This document shows positions 32,839 through 41,423 of a stretch of DNA of 41,423 nt, piece by piece. Where the stretch lies: the NCBI GenBank assembly GCA_905220665.1, contig CAJNAR010000062.1, forward strand, positions 1-41,423, given 5' to 3'. Every line of letters begins with the position of its first letter. Position 1 is the stretch's first letter. The notes under the pieces were generated by a model. The model searched no databases and was not told where the DNA came from. It saw only the letters and a program-made list of their open reading frames with translations. The DNA is from Albugo candida. Taxonomy: Eukaryota > Oomycota > Peronosporomycetes > Albuginales > Albuginaceae. The translations under genes and the position numbers were made by a program.

Positions 32839-33353
32839 TCATTCAGAACCATAAGGTAACAGCTGCTCGCCTGAATGGATATCTTTTCCCTTTTTTTCTT
32901 TTTGGATGTAGTTTACTACTTGATGAAAGCTGCTACTTGCCATTTCTATATTAATAATCTGGCCCACATGACCCGGTTTCCTGCTGCCTATTTGCCAATT
33001 GTTCTCAGAATCATAGTTCTTGTTTGTCATAATCGTAGATGATTCTAATGCTCTACTTGAGTCTCTCTGCCCTTGAATCATTTTTGCTGGAAGGAACACA
33101 TGAATATAAAACTGCTCGAAGGATCGATATCTCACAATTTCGAGACAACAAACTTTCGGACATGTTGATTTGGAGTTAGCGCCTGATTAAGATTGACAGA
33201 ACGCGATTTCTGATCATAATCCATGTTCTCCGTGACATTCGCTTCATTTTGATGATTATGTTGCAGCACGTCTCTTGTAAAGAAACGTAAGAGCCGACCA
33301 GGTCCAGTTGACTGATTACGGTCCTCTCGAATAACATGTTGTACCTTTTCGCA
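32839..33353 (-). pseudogene. Frameshifted gene fragment containing an RLLR motif
   Basis: The upper frame (33353-33132, 73 codons, no start Met) reads GPGRLLRFFTRDVLQHNHQN and DYDQKSRSVNLNQAL and ends at TGA. The other frame continues from 33135 to 32839 (AKMIQGQRDSSRALESS, FHQVVNYIQKEKKGKD). Together ~165 residues with one shift. RLLR fits the R-x-L-R host-entry motif of oomycete effectors, but no signal peptide is visible upstream, so the motif may be chance. Function unknown. Confidence 0.35.
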
Positions 33354-34431
33354 TTACTTATATTCTTCCAAAGGCAGAGCTCTGCAAGGTCAGAACCTTA
33401 CACCTGTCACTGCGCCCAGTTTCGCTTATTATGTAACTTGGAGTACGTGATTTTTCTCATATTAGGCTGTGGTTTCTAGAGGAGCTTTTTCCTTTACTTC
33501 TCAAATTTATTTTGCTTCCTTAGAATACAAAGGCTTATATAATTATTGTCTGTTTTGTCGTTTTATACTATTTACTCACAAATACCATTCCTCCGAACAT
33601 CGAACATGCGATAGCGACAATCAACGGTACGGTTGTTCCATTTTGTACAACGTAGCTTTTGCCACCTTATCCACGCATATGGAGATCACTTGACGATATA
33701 ATATGACGCATTTAATTCTGTAAGTAGACCAATCATAATTGGTCACTAGTCGCAAAAACAAAATCATGAATATAAAGAAAGAGCACTTTGAAAATCAACC
33801 TCTAAACCCTTTCAACATCATGTCTTCCTCCATGCTAATTTCGTTGAACTTAGCATGCTCGTGAATTTTTCAGAAAGCATGAGATAACAAGCGTTCTACA
33901 AAACCAAAATGATTGATTTGGGTGTTTCTATGAACATGTATGGCTGAGTTGCACTTATCCATTTGAACCATATGATATGCAATTTAATGTTCTTCCAAAC
34001 CGCATTCGGTTTTTTTGCCGGACAATAGATACGAGACATGAAGACCGAGATATTCATGTCGTATCAATGGAAATTCCATTTCTGTCTTCAGCTCAATTCC
34101 AGACATATCCTTCGTGCAGCCTTTGCGCGAAGAAACGGAATCTGAGGTTCGAGTAAATGGTACTTGATAACGCTTTTGAGGTCTATAGAAAGTGTAGCCA
34201 CTTCACTTGCTTGGACCAGCTACGAGTGGCAATTCATAAATTGTATTTAATGTGTATCCTAACCCTAAAAGCTCTAGTGTCTTCGTTCTGAACATCCTTA
34301 GATGCAGCAGAGCAGTCACATCCCTACCCATGTCTGTTAATGACTTTTACCTAATCGTCACTATGTCCAGCGTTCTAGGTAAAGTACCTTAAGAGCACGA
34401 CCACACCTGTGAAGATAAAAATTTTGTTCTG
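33354..34431. other. No supportable gene
   Basis: Only short frames; some plus-strand sense around 34090-34250 (CSLCAKKRNLRFE, CSHFTCLDQL) with paired cysteines but interrupted by stops. Confidence 0.35.
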
Positions 34432-34626
34432 ATGAAAAGAGAAGGGGAGATTTCATGGAATAACACAATTATTCAACATATAAAATGCTCATTAAATGGC
34501 ATCTTTTGGAGACCATCCATTCTGACTGTTATATGTTTTATCTTGATCCCTTCAAATTCTTTGAAGCTCTCTACTGGCGATCATGTGTTTCATACAGATG
34601 AAGACTTCAGCCTTGGCGTAATCTAA
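34432..34626 (+). CDS. Small ORF with a hydrophobic segment, weak
   Basis: 64 codons, MKREGEISWNN at the start, with one hydrophobic stretch (SILTVICFILIPS) near residues 29-41 followed by a polar tail. It could be a signal-anchor or a fragment of a secreted protein, or chance. No core-promoter motif upstream. Confidence 0.2.
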   Translation: MKREGEISWNNTIIQHIKCSLNGIFWRPSILTVICFILIPSNSLKLSTGDHVFHTDEDFSLGVI

Positions 34627-34875
34627 GTTGATTGTCTGTTGTTTTGATGGTCGGAGGTGCGTTGACATTTAATTTCATATACATTTGCTTATTTATTTGG
34701 AGTTATGATATTTGCTCATTTCAAAAACAGCATATTTTACCCTGGATAGAAAGAATTGCAATGATATGAACGTGTAAAGGAAGCAAGATCAATTGCCCGT
34801 AAGATGGGATGTGCGTGTTTCTCATCGAAAGACTTATCAGCAATTATTTTTCACAAATCATTACTTTTCAATCAG

Positions 34876-35082
34876 TTAAGTGATACCGCGACTCAAATCG
34901 TAATACCCATGGAAGGAATCTAACGCTATTTGTATCGTAATATTATGAGTCCAAGTATTTCCAAACCAAAGTTGCCTCAAGTAGAAGCGAACCTTATAAT
35001 TAATCGTATTTCTTGGTCCTGGACCTCCGGAAGTCTGTTCGTAGCTACCCTTAGTGTCAGTGGCATGATAAATATGAAACAC
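34876..35082 (-). pseudogene. Coding fragment, unrecognised
   Basis: 69 codons rich in aromatic residues and beta-type alternation (VRFYLRQLWFGNTWTHNITI, ALDSFHGYYDLSRG), open for several codons upstream of the Met. It looks like part of a beta-rich domain. Nothing nearby extends it convincingly. Confidence 0.25.
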
Positions 35083-35439
35083 ACTCGCAGTGTTCGCCTC
35101 ATCTACTAAGCATGCTCATATTGCGCTTGTACTAAAGGCGTTGCAATCACATTGTTAATGGAAAATTTCATGCATCACCTGCCCACGTGCCCAGACTATG
35201 TGGAGTCTCAACAAAAAGCTTTGCATTCGGATCGACTGGCATACTTTACATTGTTCTCATTATAGGCGTGGAGGGACTTAAATCTTCAAACATCGAGCTG
35301 AAACCGTTAGGATGTGCTTAGGATGAAGCAAGTAATGAAGATTTGGAACAAAAATAAGCTAATATGTCCCGTTTTGTAGTTGGAGTGCTTCCCCATTATC
35401 AAAATAGAAGCTCTCTACAGTAATATGTTTGGCGAATGC

Positions 35440-35966
35440 ATGACTTCTTTGATAACTGTATGTTTGTATGGACAAAAGAGGATGGTCTAGCGTTCCACGG
35501 GCACATCATTCCTATGCATAAATGGATTGAAGGAAAGCGGGATAGCGTCGCGTTATAGTAACATCGCACAATTGCGTGTCTTTGGAACTAAAAAGGACGG
35601 ACGATACGATACACTTAATGCAGTCTAATAACCATCTGACAATCATTTTCTAGACTCTGGACAAAGGGGTTTGCTCATAATGTTCTACATTCACACCGTC
35701 CTTCCCGGGCTTCAAAAAAAGGCGATCCGAACCAATTTGTTTGTGCTGGAAAATGTAGCCCGGACTATTCGTGAGTGAGGCGACCACCAAACCTTGAATC
35801 TTGCTTTCGTCTTGCATTTATTGCAGCGTGCAGGTGCCAAAGTGGGATCACAAAATATTATGTGGCTGGCTTTTTAAAACCTTTCGAGTATCAAAAGGTC
35901 AAATGCGAGCGCATAGTTCTGGTAACAACACCTCATGCATCAACATTATTATTTGATGTGCTGTAG
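35440..35966 (+). pseudogene. Broken plus-strand coding, unrecognised
   Basis: Coding sense in alternating frames: WRMHDFFDNCMFVWTKEDG and FHGHIIPMHKWIEGKRDS near 35440-35550, then LIMFYIHTVLPGLQKK near 35680, and QSGITKYYVAGFLKPFEYQK near 35840-35890 in the frame ending at 35966. Stops and shifts separate these. No motif identifies a family. Confidence 0.3.
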
Positions 35967-36435
35967 TCAGATATTTGCAACTTTCAAACGAGTGAAGGAG
36001 ACGCACAACTTCGCTTTCTATACTACCTCCCTGTGTGTACGATACAAGGTTTTGTCTCAGAAGAAACAAGAAGGATGTGCATGTATTATTTGTGACTTAT
36101 GATAAAAGCTTCCACATCTCATAAATTCTAGAAGCGTATTTCTTGTCTTTAGTCTAGCTTGTACAAATTATCATACAAGAATGATGTGTCAACGCAAACT
36201 CCTTTTGAAATTGATAGACGAGCATGCTGACCAGTGTATAGTGAGCCCTTCTGTGCATTGGATTCAAGTACTATTTTCTTTCGATGTCACATTGATTAAT
36301 GTAAAATATCAAGTAAAACTAATAGGGTGGGGAATAATTTGACTACTCTAAATGCTTACAATCTAAGCTTTAAAGGAGGGGGTCGAATTTGTTTCTGCTT
36401 CTGATTTATATATACTAAGCATCTCCTTACGCTTG

Positions 36436-36639
36436 TTATTCCTGACAACCGATCTCCATGATTGACACGACTAGTACAGTTTGATTTGAGCAAACAAACT
36501 CATCCAAATTGATCAATTGTACGTCTCTTATAACCTCGTATACTATCTTGGGGAGTTCCCGACCAGTCTTCACTACATTAAATTGACTTGCGGCAGCGCC
36601 TAATTCAAGAGCTTCCACGTTAGCTTCTACGTTTTTCAA
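36436..36639 (-). pseudogene. Short coding fragment, unrecognised
   Basis: 67 codons, MKNVEANVEALELGAAASQF then ELPKIVYEVIRDVQLIN, ending IMEIGCQE; amphipathic and protein-like, no signal peptide. No domain recognised. Confidence 0.25.
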
Positions 36640-39198
36640 TTATAATCAATCATTTATTACTGTTAGAGCCTTTCGCTTGCGTCATGAGCTTGTTATAGAA
36701 ATTGCTGCCTCTGGTGAACTCAAGTGAAATCATTAAAACCTGTATTGAACCTGGGAGAGAGCCGATTCAATCTCTCTGCAGTGACAAATTCTAGCAGTAT
36801 AATGATTCATTGTACACAAATAGGAGCGAGTGCTTCCTCGCAAACGATTCTTTTTTCAAAGATCGGACAAACGTCATAAAGCTAGTAAATAATGCATTGG
36901 AAAGGATGCGAATAAATCGTAAAATGCACATGTCCGATCCGAGTTCAAAAGCTTTGTGATTTTGGTTGGAGAAGATTGAGGAAGTAGATCAAACGATAGT
37001 AGCTTTCTGAGATTCCATAGCAAGTCGGTTTCCATGCTTTTTGCATACACCACGAAGAACAATGATGTCTGCTGATTTATAACAACTTACTGCACTAGAC
37101 ACTCGCGAGCATTCATGTATTCAGTACCCTTTGTAGATTCTAATACGTAGGAGACAAAAATATGATCGAATTCTGAACATAGGAATCTTAAATTTCATCG
37201 TCTTCACATTTGAAAAGTATCATCGTCATCATCAAATGATATTTATAAACGATTGGATTTGGTCGCGATGATAAAATCTTACTAAACTGTCAATGCAATA
37301 TATGCTATTTGTATGACGGCATAACGAGACAATTTACGGATTTTTTTCAAAAGACGAGCTTTTATCTCAGTAATATAATCTTTCCATTAACCATTGCAAA
37401 GAGCGGTCCAAAGTGAAACTCTATAGATATCTGCCAAGATGACTCATCGTCTCGATTGAAGGTTGTAACACTGAAAAAAAACTCGTCACATCTAGCATAA
37501 AGCGACTGGCTTCAAAAGTCTCTTTTAGGCTATTCTGATCCAGGGTACCTTAAGTGGGCAATTTGCGGTATCCTATTCATGGTTGCGCTGATCAAATTGC
37601 GGCAAAAGCCCTTGGAATCAGAGGCTCCACACTGTAGATGTCGTTGATCTCTGAAGCGCTGCTATTGCAGATGCGATTGTTCATTGAGTTCAACTCGGGT
37701 GAAAATGGCACATAGGAAAGTCATGAATCTACTTGCATTCGGTTGAAGCTTTCATGAGCATTATTCAAGTGTCAGACTCACAGGTTGCGACCCAGTGGTG
37801 CAGGTTGATGCAGCACGTTAAGATGTATTTTAAAAGAGAAGAGCCAAAAAAAGTACCACGTCGTGGCACATACACGATTCGGTAAGATCGGAAAGGTCCT
37901 CCAAGGGAGTGCCCAACTAACAGGCAAGCTGATCGTTCAAAACGGGTATCAAGGATACAAAAAAAGTTGAGCACCATGATGAGTGTTTCCAAATCTTTCG
38001 TGGCATACTGTGAAGCTGAGAAGAGAAAATATCATCATACCCCTGATAGTTACGTATGGAGCAACAGGTCATTTCTCTGTTGTACTAGCGTTCTTGAAAG
38101 TGTGTGCGATACCATGATGAATTTCACCAAGGAGTTCAATCCGTGACACACATGATATTCACTTATGATGCAAGTCCCTGTGCCTCGAACTTTACACGAC
38201 CGAATATTTCATACTTTACGATTTTCTCGATCCACACACGGAAACAATCACTTAAGGTCCATTTCAGCTCGTGAACAGAACATTATCAGGATGATTTGAA
38301 AAATATTACCTAAATCTATTCGAAAGCTCAGTATCCTTTGTTGTGATGGATTTCGAACACAAGCGTTCACGAGGTTACATGCGCATTTCCAGTAAGTTAA
38401 TACAAGTGGGTTCTTTTTGTCCAAGATGCCGCGATTCCAGGTCCCTCTGGATATGTGATGGGATTATTTGAAGTTTCACATAGTGCACTGGAATCGAACA
38501 GGCTAGTTTAAGTATCTCTGTTATGATTGCACTGAGAAGTCATTGCTACATGGGGTAAAATGGATTGGAATCATGCAATTGAACTCAATCATTCTCGAGC
38601 ATCCAAATCTGAAGCGATTTGGATGCAGCACGCTATGCAATCAGTTGGAAATTTTATTTTTCTGACATAATGTATCTCTTTTTTACAAAATGTTTAATAC
38701 CTCAGTATGCACTTCCATGGTCCAAAAACGTTCTCCAATAAGTTGACAACATCAGATGGACCAAGAACCTGTGCAGCATTGCTCAGCATTATACGTCAAC
38801 GTCGGAGTTACTCTCACATCTAGGGAACAGGTTGTGATAGCATGGTACAATTGATTCTCATTTTATGATACCTCAGTGTATTAGCGTAAGTGAAACCCAT
38901 GCGTCCGACAAGGATATCTGGTTCTTCTTCGAAATTGGTCTTGATATCCTGATAACGCTGTCTGAAGTCATTTGTTAATATATAGCTTCGAGCTTGCGGT
39001 CGATTTAGGTATGCTTTTATACCACAACCTTCTCGCTTCGTTGAGTATTGATATTTAATCTAAAAGGCACTGATTCGTGCGCATTCTCTGTCATACAATA
39101 GAACCAAGGCTCAATCTTCAGACAAGAATGACACGCATCATTAGGCACGAACGAGTCAGCTTTTGTTTTAGAGCATTTCATGTAAATTCTTCACTGTT
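36640..39198. other. Long stretch without a supportable gene
   Basis: Only fragmentary coding sense is seen. One minus-strand frame (37992-37765) contains LLVGHSLGG, the nucleophile-elbow motif of alpha/beta hydrolases, but in 75 codons with no other hydrolase feature. No repeats or promoter motifs noted. Confidence 0.4.
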
Positions 39199-39345
39199 TT
39201 ATATCTCTCCATCAGAATTTCGTAAGTAGGAAAAAATGCTCATTTCGTTACTGCGCGGTTGCAATAGCGCGTATGTTGATGTTGCTGAAGCGAACAGAAA
39301 TGATAATAAGATTGAGATCAACGTCCAGCAGCTCACTATTGTCAT
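39199..39345 (-). CDS. Small ORF with a signal-peptide-like start (48 aa)
   Basis: Taking the internal Met at 39345, the ORF starts MTIVSCWTLISILLSFLFAS with a good hydrophobic core and a plausible cleavage after ATSTYA, followed by about 22 polar residues and a stop at 39199. It may be the 5' end of a truncated secreted-protein gene. No initiator motif upstream; weak alone. Confidence 0.25.
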   Translation of the reverse strand: MTIVSCWTLISILLSFLFASATSTYALLQPRSNEMSIFSYLRNSDGEI

Positions 39346-39964
39346 GCTACACTTGCGCTCCGATTCCCAAGCCTTGCAAGGTTGATTAAAATTAATCGTG
39401 TGCACTTCATCTACTCAAGTCGCTCTTCGATTCACCGGGATCAAGCTGCTTTCATTCGGCTATCGTCATATTTGAATTTGAGCTGTTGTACGCGAAACGA
39501 GGCCGATACTTGTATGACGCCATCAGTTGCCCCAAACTTCTTCGAAAACAAAGTCGGCCAGTGCAATCACAAGTACGGAAAGTGTGTAGAAACGATTGAT
39601 AACTGGTACGCCATGTTAATGAAAAGCACAATAGGTGATATTTTTTCTAGCGCTCCTATTGTATTCTTCCTGTGAGATGAGTCAAATTACCCAAATACGG
39701 TGATATTTATTATTTCTACTGAACGTATACGGTAATGGATAATTAGATTAGTAAATTGGCTACAAAGTAATGCAAGCAGTCTGCAGTCCAGCGTCAAGCT
39801 CATGTGTACAATTGAGATTTTTATTACTCGACTACAAAGTTGCTGCACACGGAATACCATATCATAATATGAGTGAAGGTAGAATCCTTGACGAAAAGAA
39901 AAATCAAATCTCATCTATTCTGATGTTTTAATGATTTATTGAACTGGATGATTCAAAAATTGGG
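39346..39964. other. No clear gene; a cysteine-containing frame
   Basis: A plus-strand frame 39382-39675 has a cysteine-spaced part (CCTRNEADTC, QCNHKYGKCVETIDNW) that could be a fragment of a secreted protein. An 18-nt string TTTTTCTAGCGCTCCTAT near its end (39650 region) also occurs near 26680. Confidence 0.3.
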
Positions 39965-40780
39965 TCAGGTTGGCTGATGAAGAATGTACATATGTTGGTC
40001 TACAAACTTGATAGGGTGAGTATTGGCAAGTGCAGCGCCAATGACCCAAGTATCGCTGCGACTGTGGCGAACGGCAATGAAGCAACAGTTGTCGTTTGTC
40101 CGTACAAAATAATTCGGCTTTGAAAGTGTGAATGCTTCAATACCAACATGATCGCTGAACTTAAATGTCGGAAGCTTCACGTTGGTAATTTTATCACAGT
40201 CAGTTGATAGACCAGTTATCTTAGGCATTGCTTGCATTAATTGATCAAATGCCGGACTTGGGAACTGGCTGATAGCGTTTTGTAACTCAAAAAACACGAC
40301 TCCTTTGTTGGTACCGGCTTTGACACCGCCATATTCGACACTATACGAATTTCCAAGGTGTTTTAGCACACTAGTTTTCGTCTCAACTGGTACATTGTTT
40401 TTTTTGAAATTCTCCATGTTAGGTTCTGGAGCAATGGACATTGTTATCGCATTCCATATTTCGTCATTCCAAGTGATAGTGACAGCTAAATTTGTTTCGT
40501 CATCCAAAACACCCATAATTAGCTCTTCGCCGAACAACTCCCACTTGATCTTTTCCGGTACACTATCCACCAAGTGTGCTATGACTGTTTTTGCTTCATT
40601 CTCAGTCATTTTAGGCGGGGTGGCTTTCTCAGAATCGCTGGATGTTGTTTCAATTCGTGGTACCATTACATTTATCCTCGAAGCGTTGTCGGTTAAAGTG
40701 TCAATCCAGAGAGGGATCCTAAACGCATCCGAGTATTGGGATACCAAAAAAAGCCAAATGAGTTTTTTTGCAGCGAGCAT
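39965..40780 (-). CDS. Intact subtelomeric secreted protein, possibly serpin-like (271 aa)
   Basis: ATG 40780 follows a perfect oomycete initiator by 10 nt. Residues 1-19 (MLAAKKLIWLFLVSQYSDA) form a signal peptide with likely cleavage before FRIP. The mature ~250 residues have three cysteines, no membrane segment and no N-terminal RXLR. Late features recall the serpin C-terminal half: FFELQNAISQFPSPAFDQLM, VKLPTFKFSD, a short loop with IEAFTLSKPN, then CCFIAVRHSR...TWVIGAALANTHP in place of the serpin FLFxIRHxxTxxxLFxGRVxxP signature. At 271 aa it is about 100 shorter than a serpin, and the reactive-centre loop is short, so inhibition is unlikely even if the fold is right. Single exon, transcribed away from the telomere. 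Likely secreted effector or protease-inhibitor relative; fold assignment tentative. Confidence 0.75.
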   Translation of the reverse strand: MLAAKKLIWLFLVSQYSDAFRIPLWIDTLTDNASRINVMVPRIETTSSDSEKATPPKMTENEAKTVIAHLVDSVPEKIKWELFGEELIMGVLDDETNLAVTITWNDEIWNAITMSIAPEPNMENFKKNNVPVETKTSVLKHLGNSYSVEYGGVKAGTNKGVVFFELQNAISQFPSPAFDQLMQAMPKITGLSTDCDKITNVKLPTFKFSDHVGIEAFTLSKPNYFVRTNDNCCFIAVRHSRSDTWVIGAALANTHPIKFVDQHMYILHQPT

Positions 40781-40790
40781 TGTTGTAGGG

Positions 40791-40807
40791 GGTAAATTGG
40801 AAAATGA
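40791..40807 (-). promoter_or_regulatory. Oomycete initiator/FPR core promoter
   Basis: Minus strand reads TCATTTTCCAATTTACC, matching TCAYTYYNNNWTTTNYN throughout; with the preceding CT it also fits 15 of 16 positions of the older form GCTCATTYYNCAWTTT. It ends 10 nt before the ATG of the secreted-protein gene, giving an inferred leader of about 25 nt. Confidence 0.8.
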
Positions 40808-40809
40808 GT

Positions 40810-41071
40810 TCCAACTCCATCGGCTCCGCTACACCACGCAATGCAAAAGTGGTACAGCAGCAGCATATCAGATAATCGGAGAACTTTAATGAGTGAATGT
40901 ATTTAAAATAATATGCAAGGACTATGTACAAGCGATAGAAGAGACGACCTTTTGTAGCAAAGTTGTGCGATTATATGATTGCGCAGTCAATTTCAGCGTA
41001 AACATCTGATATCGAATTCCGAATCGAGCTTCAGATGTACCTTTAAGATTTGATTGGTATGATGTGTTACA
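40810..41071. other. Telomere-proximal spacer
   Basis: About 260 bp with no gene or obvious repeat between the last promoter and the first telomeric repeat. No subtelomeric satellite is seen. Confidence 0.5.
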
Positions 41072-41423
41072 GGTTTAGGGTTTAGGGTTTAGGGTTTAGG
41101 GTTTAGGGTTTAGGGTTTAGGGTTTAGGGTTTAGGGTTTAGGGTTTAGGGTTTAGGGTTTAGGGTTTAGGGTTTAGGGTTTAGGGTTTAGGGTTTAGGGT
41201 TTAGGGTTTAGGGTTTAGGGTTTAGGGTTTAGGGTTTAGGGTTTAGGGTTTAGGGTTTTAGGGTTTAGGGTTTAGGGTTTAGGGTTTAGGGTTTAGGGTT
41301 TAGGGTTTAGGGTTTAGGGTTTAGGGTTTAGGGTTTAGGGTTTAGGGTTTAGGGTTTAGGGTTTAGGGTTTAGGGTTTAGGGTTTAGGGTTTAGGGTTTA
41401 GGGTTTAGGGTTTAGGGTTTAGG
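41072..41423 (+). repeat. Telomere, (TTTAGGG)n, about 50 units
   Basis: Continuous TTTAGGG from 41072 to the end of the window with one variant unit TTTTAGGG at about 41256-41263. The G-rich strand reads 5' to 3' toward the edge, the correct orientation for a right chromosome end. This plant-type repeat is used by oomycetes as well as plants. Confidence 0.98.

Noticed and set aside
37765..37992. LLVGHSLGG lipase-type nucleophile motif
   Set aside because: The motif stands alone in a 75-codon frame without other hydrolase features; chance is likely.
39640..39665. 18-nt string shared with the 26680 region
   Set aside because: Flanks do not align; too short to support homology.
40305..40889. 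194-codon plus-strand ORF over the secreted-protein gene
   Set aside because: Antisense shadow of the minus-strand gene, which has the signal peptide and promoter.
1..41423. CRISPR arrays, bacterial operons or rRNA genes
   Set aside because: No spaced direct repeats, ribosome-binding sites or rRNA sequence; the window is eukaryotic.

Overview
This is the end of a eukaryotic chromosome. The last ~350 bases are an unbroken TTTAGGG array running to the right edge, so the right side is the chromosome tip and the rest is subtelomeric DNA. Two genes carry, 10-22 nt upstream of their start codons, perfect matches to the oomycete initiator/FPR core promoter as I recall it (TCAYTYYNNNWTTTNYN). Together with the plant-type telomere repeat, AT-rich intron-poor sequence and genes for small secreted proteins, this points to an oomycete; a white-rust-like (Albugo) genome is a guess I cannot prove. 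The window is largely a graveyard of decayed genes and transposons.

Layout. 1-5.3 kb: a decayed minus-strand gene, a secreted cysteine-containing protein gene with its promoter but two frameshifts (2272-2916), and a decayed Aurora-type protein kinase (3545-4254, minus). 5.3-8.5 kb: a degraded Ty1/Copia element cut off inside reverse transcriptase. 8.5-11.1 kb: arm A of a diverged inverted duplication carrying a coiled-coil gene. 11.3-13.0 kb: two short terminal-inverted-repeat (TIR) elements side by side. 13.1-19.1 kb: a Mutator-like (MULE) transposase pseudogene split by a complete Copia element (13527-18079) with LTRs, primer-binding site, polypurine tract and perfect 5-bp target duplication. 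19.1-27.4 kb: short unrecognised ORFs, then a long stretch of broken plus-strand coding. 27.7-28.7 kb: a 993-bp MULE with 151-bp TIRs, an 8-bp target duplication and one open ORF for the DNA-binding part only. 30.0-32.6 kb: arm B of the inverted duplication. 32.8-39.9 kb: sparse fragments. 39.97-40.81 kb: the only clearly intact host-type gene, a 271-residue secreted protein transcribed away from the telomere, about 260 bp from the first telomeric repeat.

How it fits together: transposons have nested and decayed here, host genes (kinase, coiled-coil protein, secreted proteins) have been captured or duplicated and have rotted, and one secreted-protein gene with a good core promoter survives beside the telomere, the usual setting for fast-evolving effector-type genes. 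All assignments are from reading frames and motifs by eye; no database search was possible.
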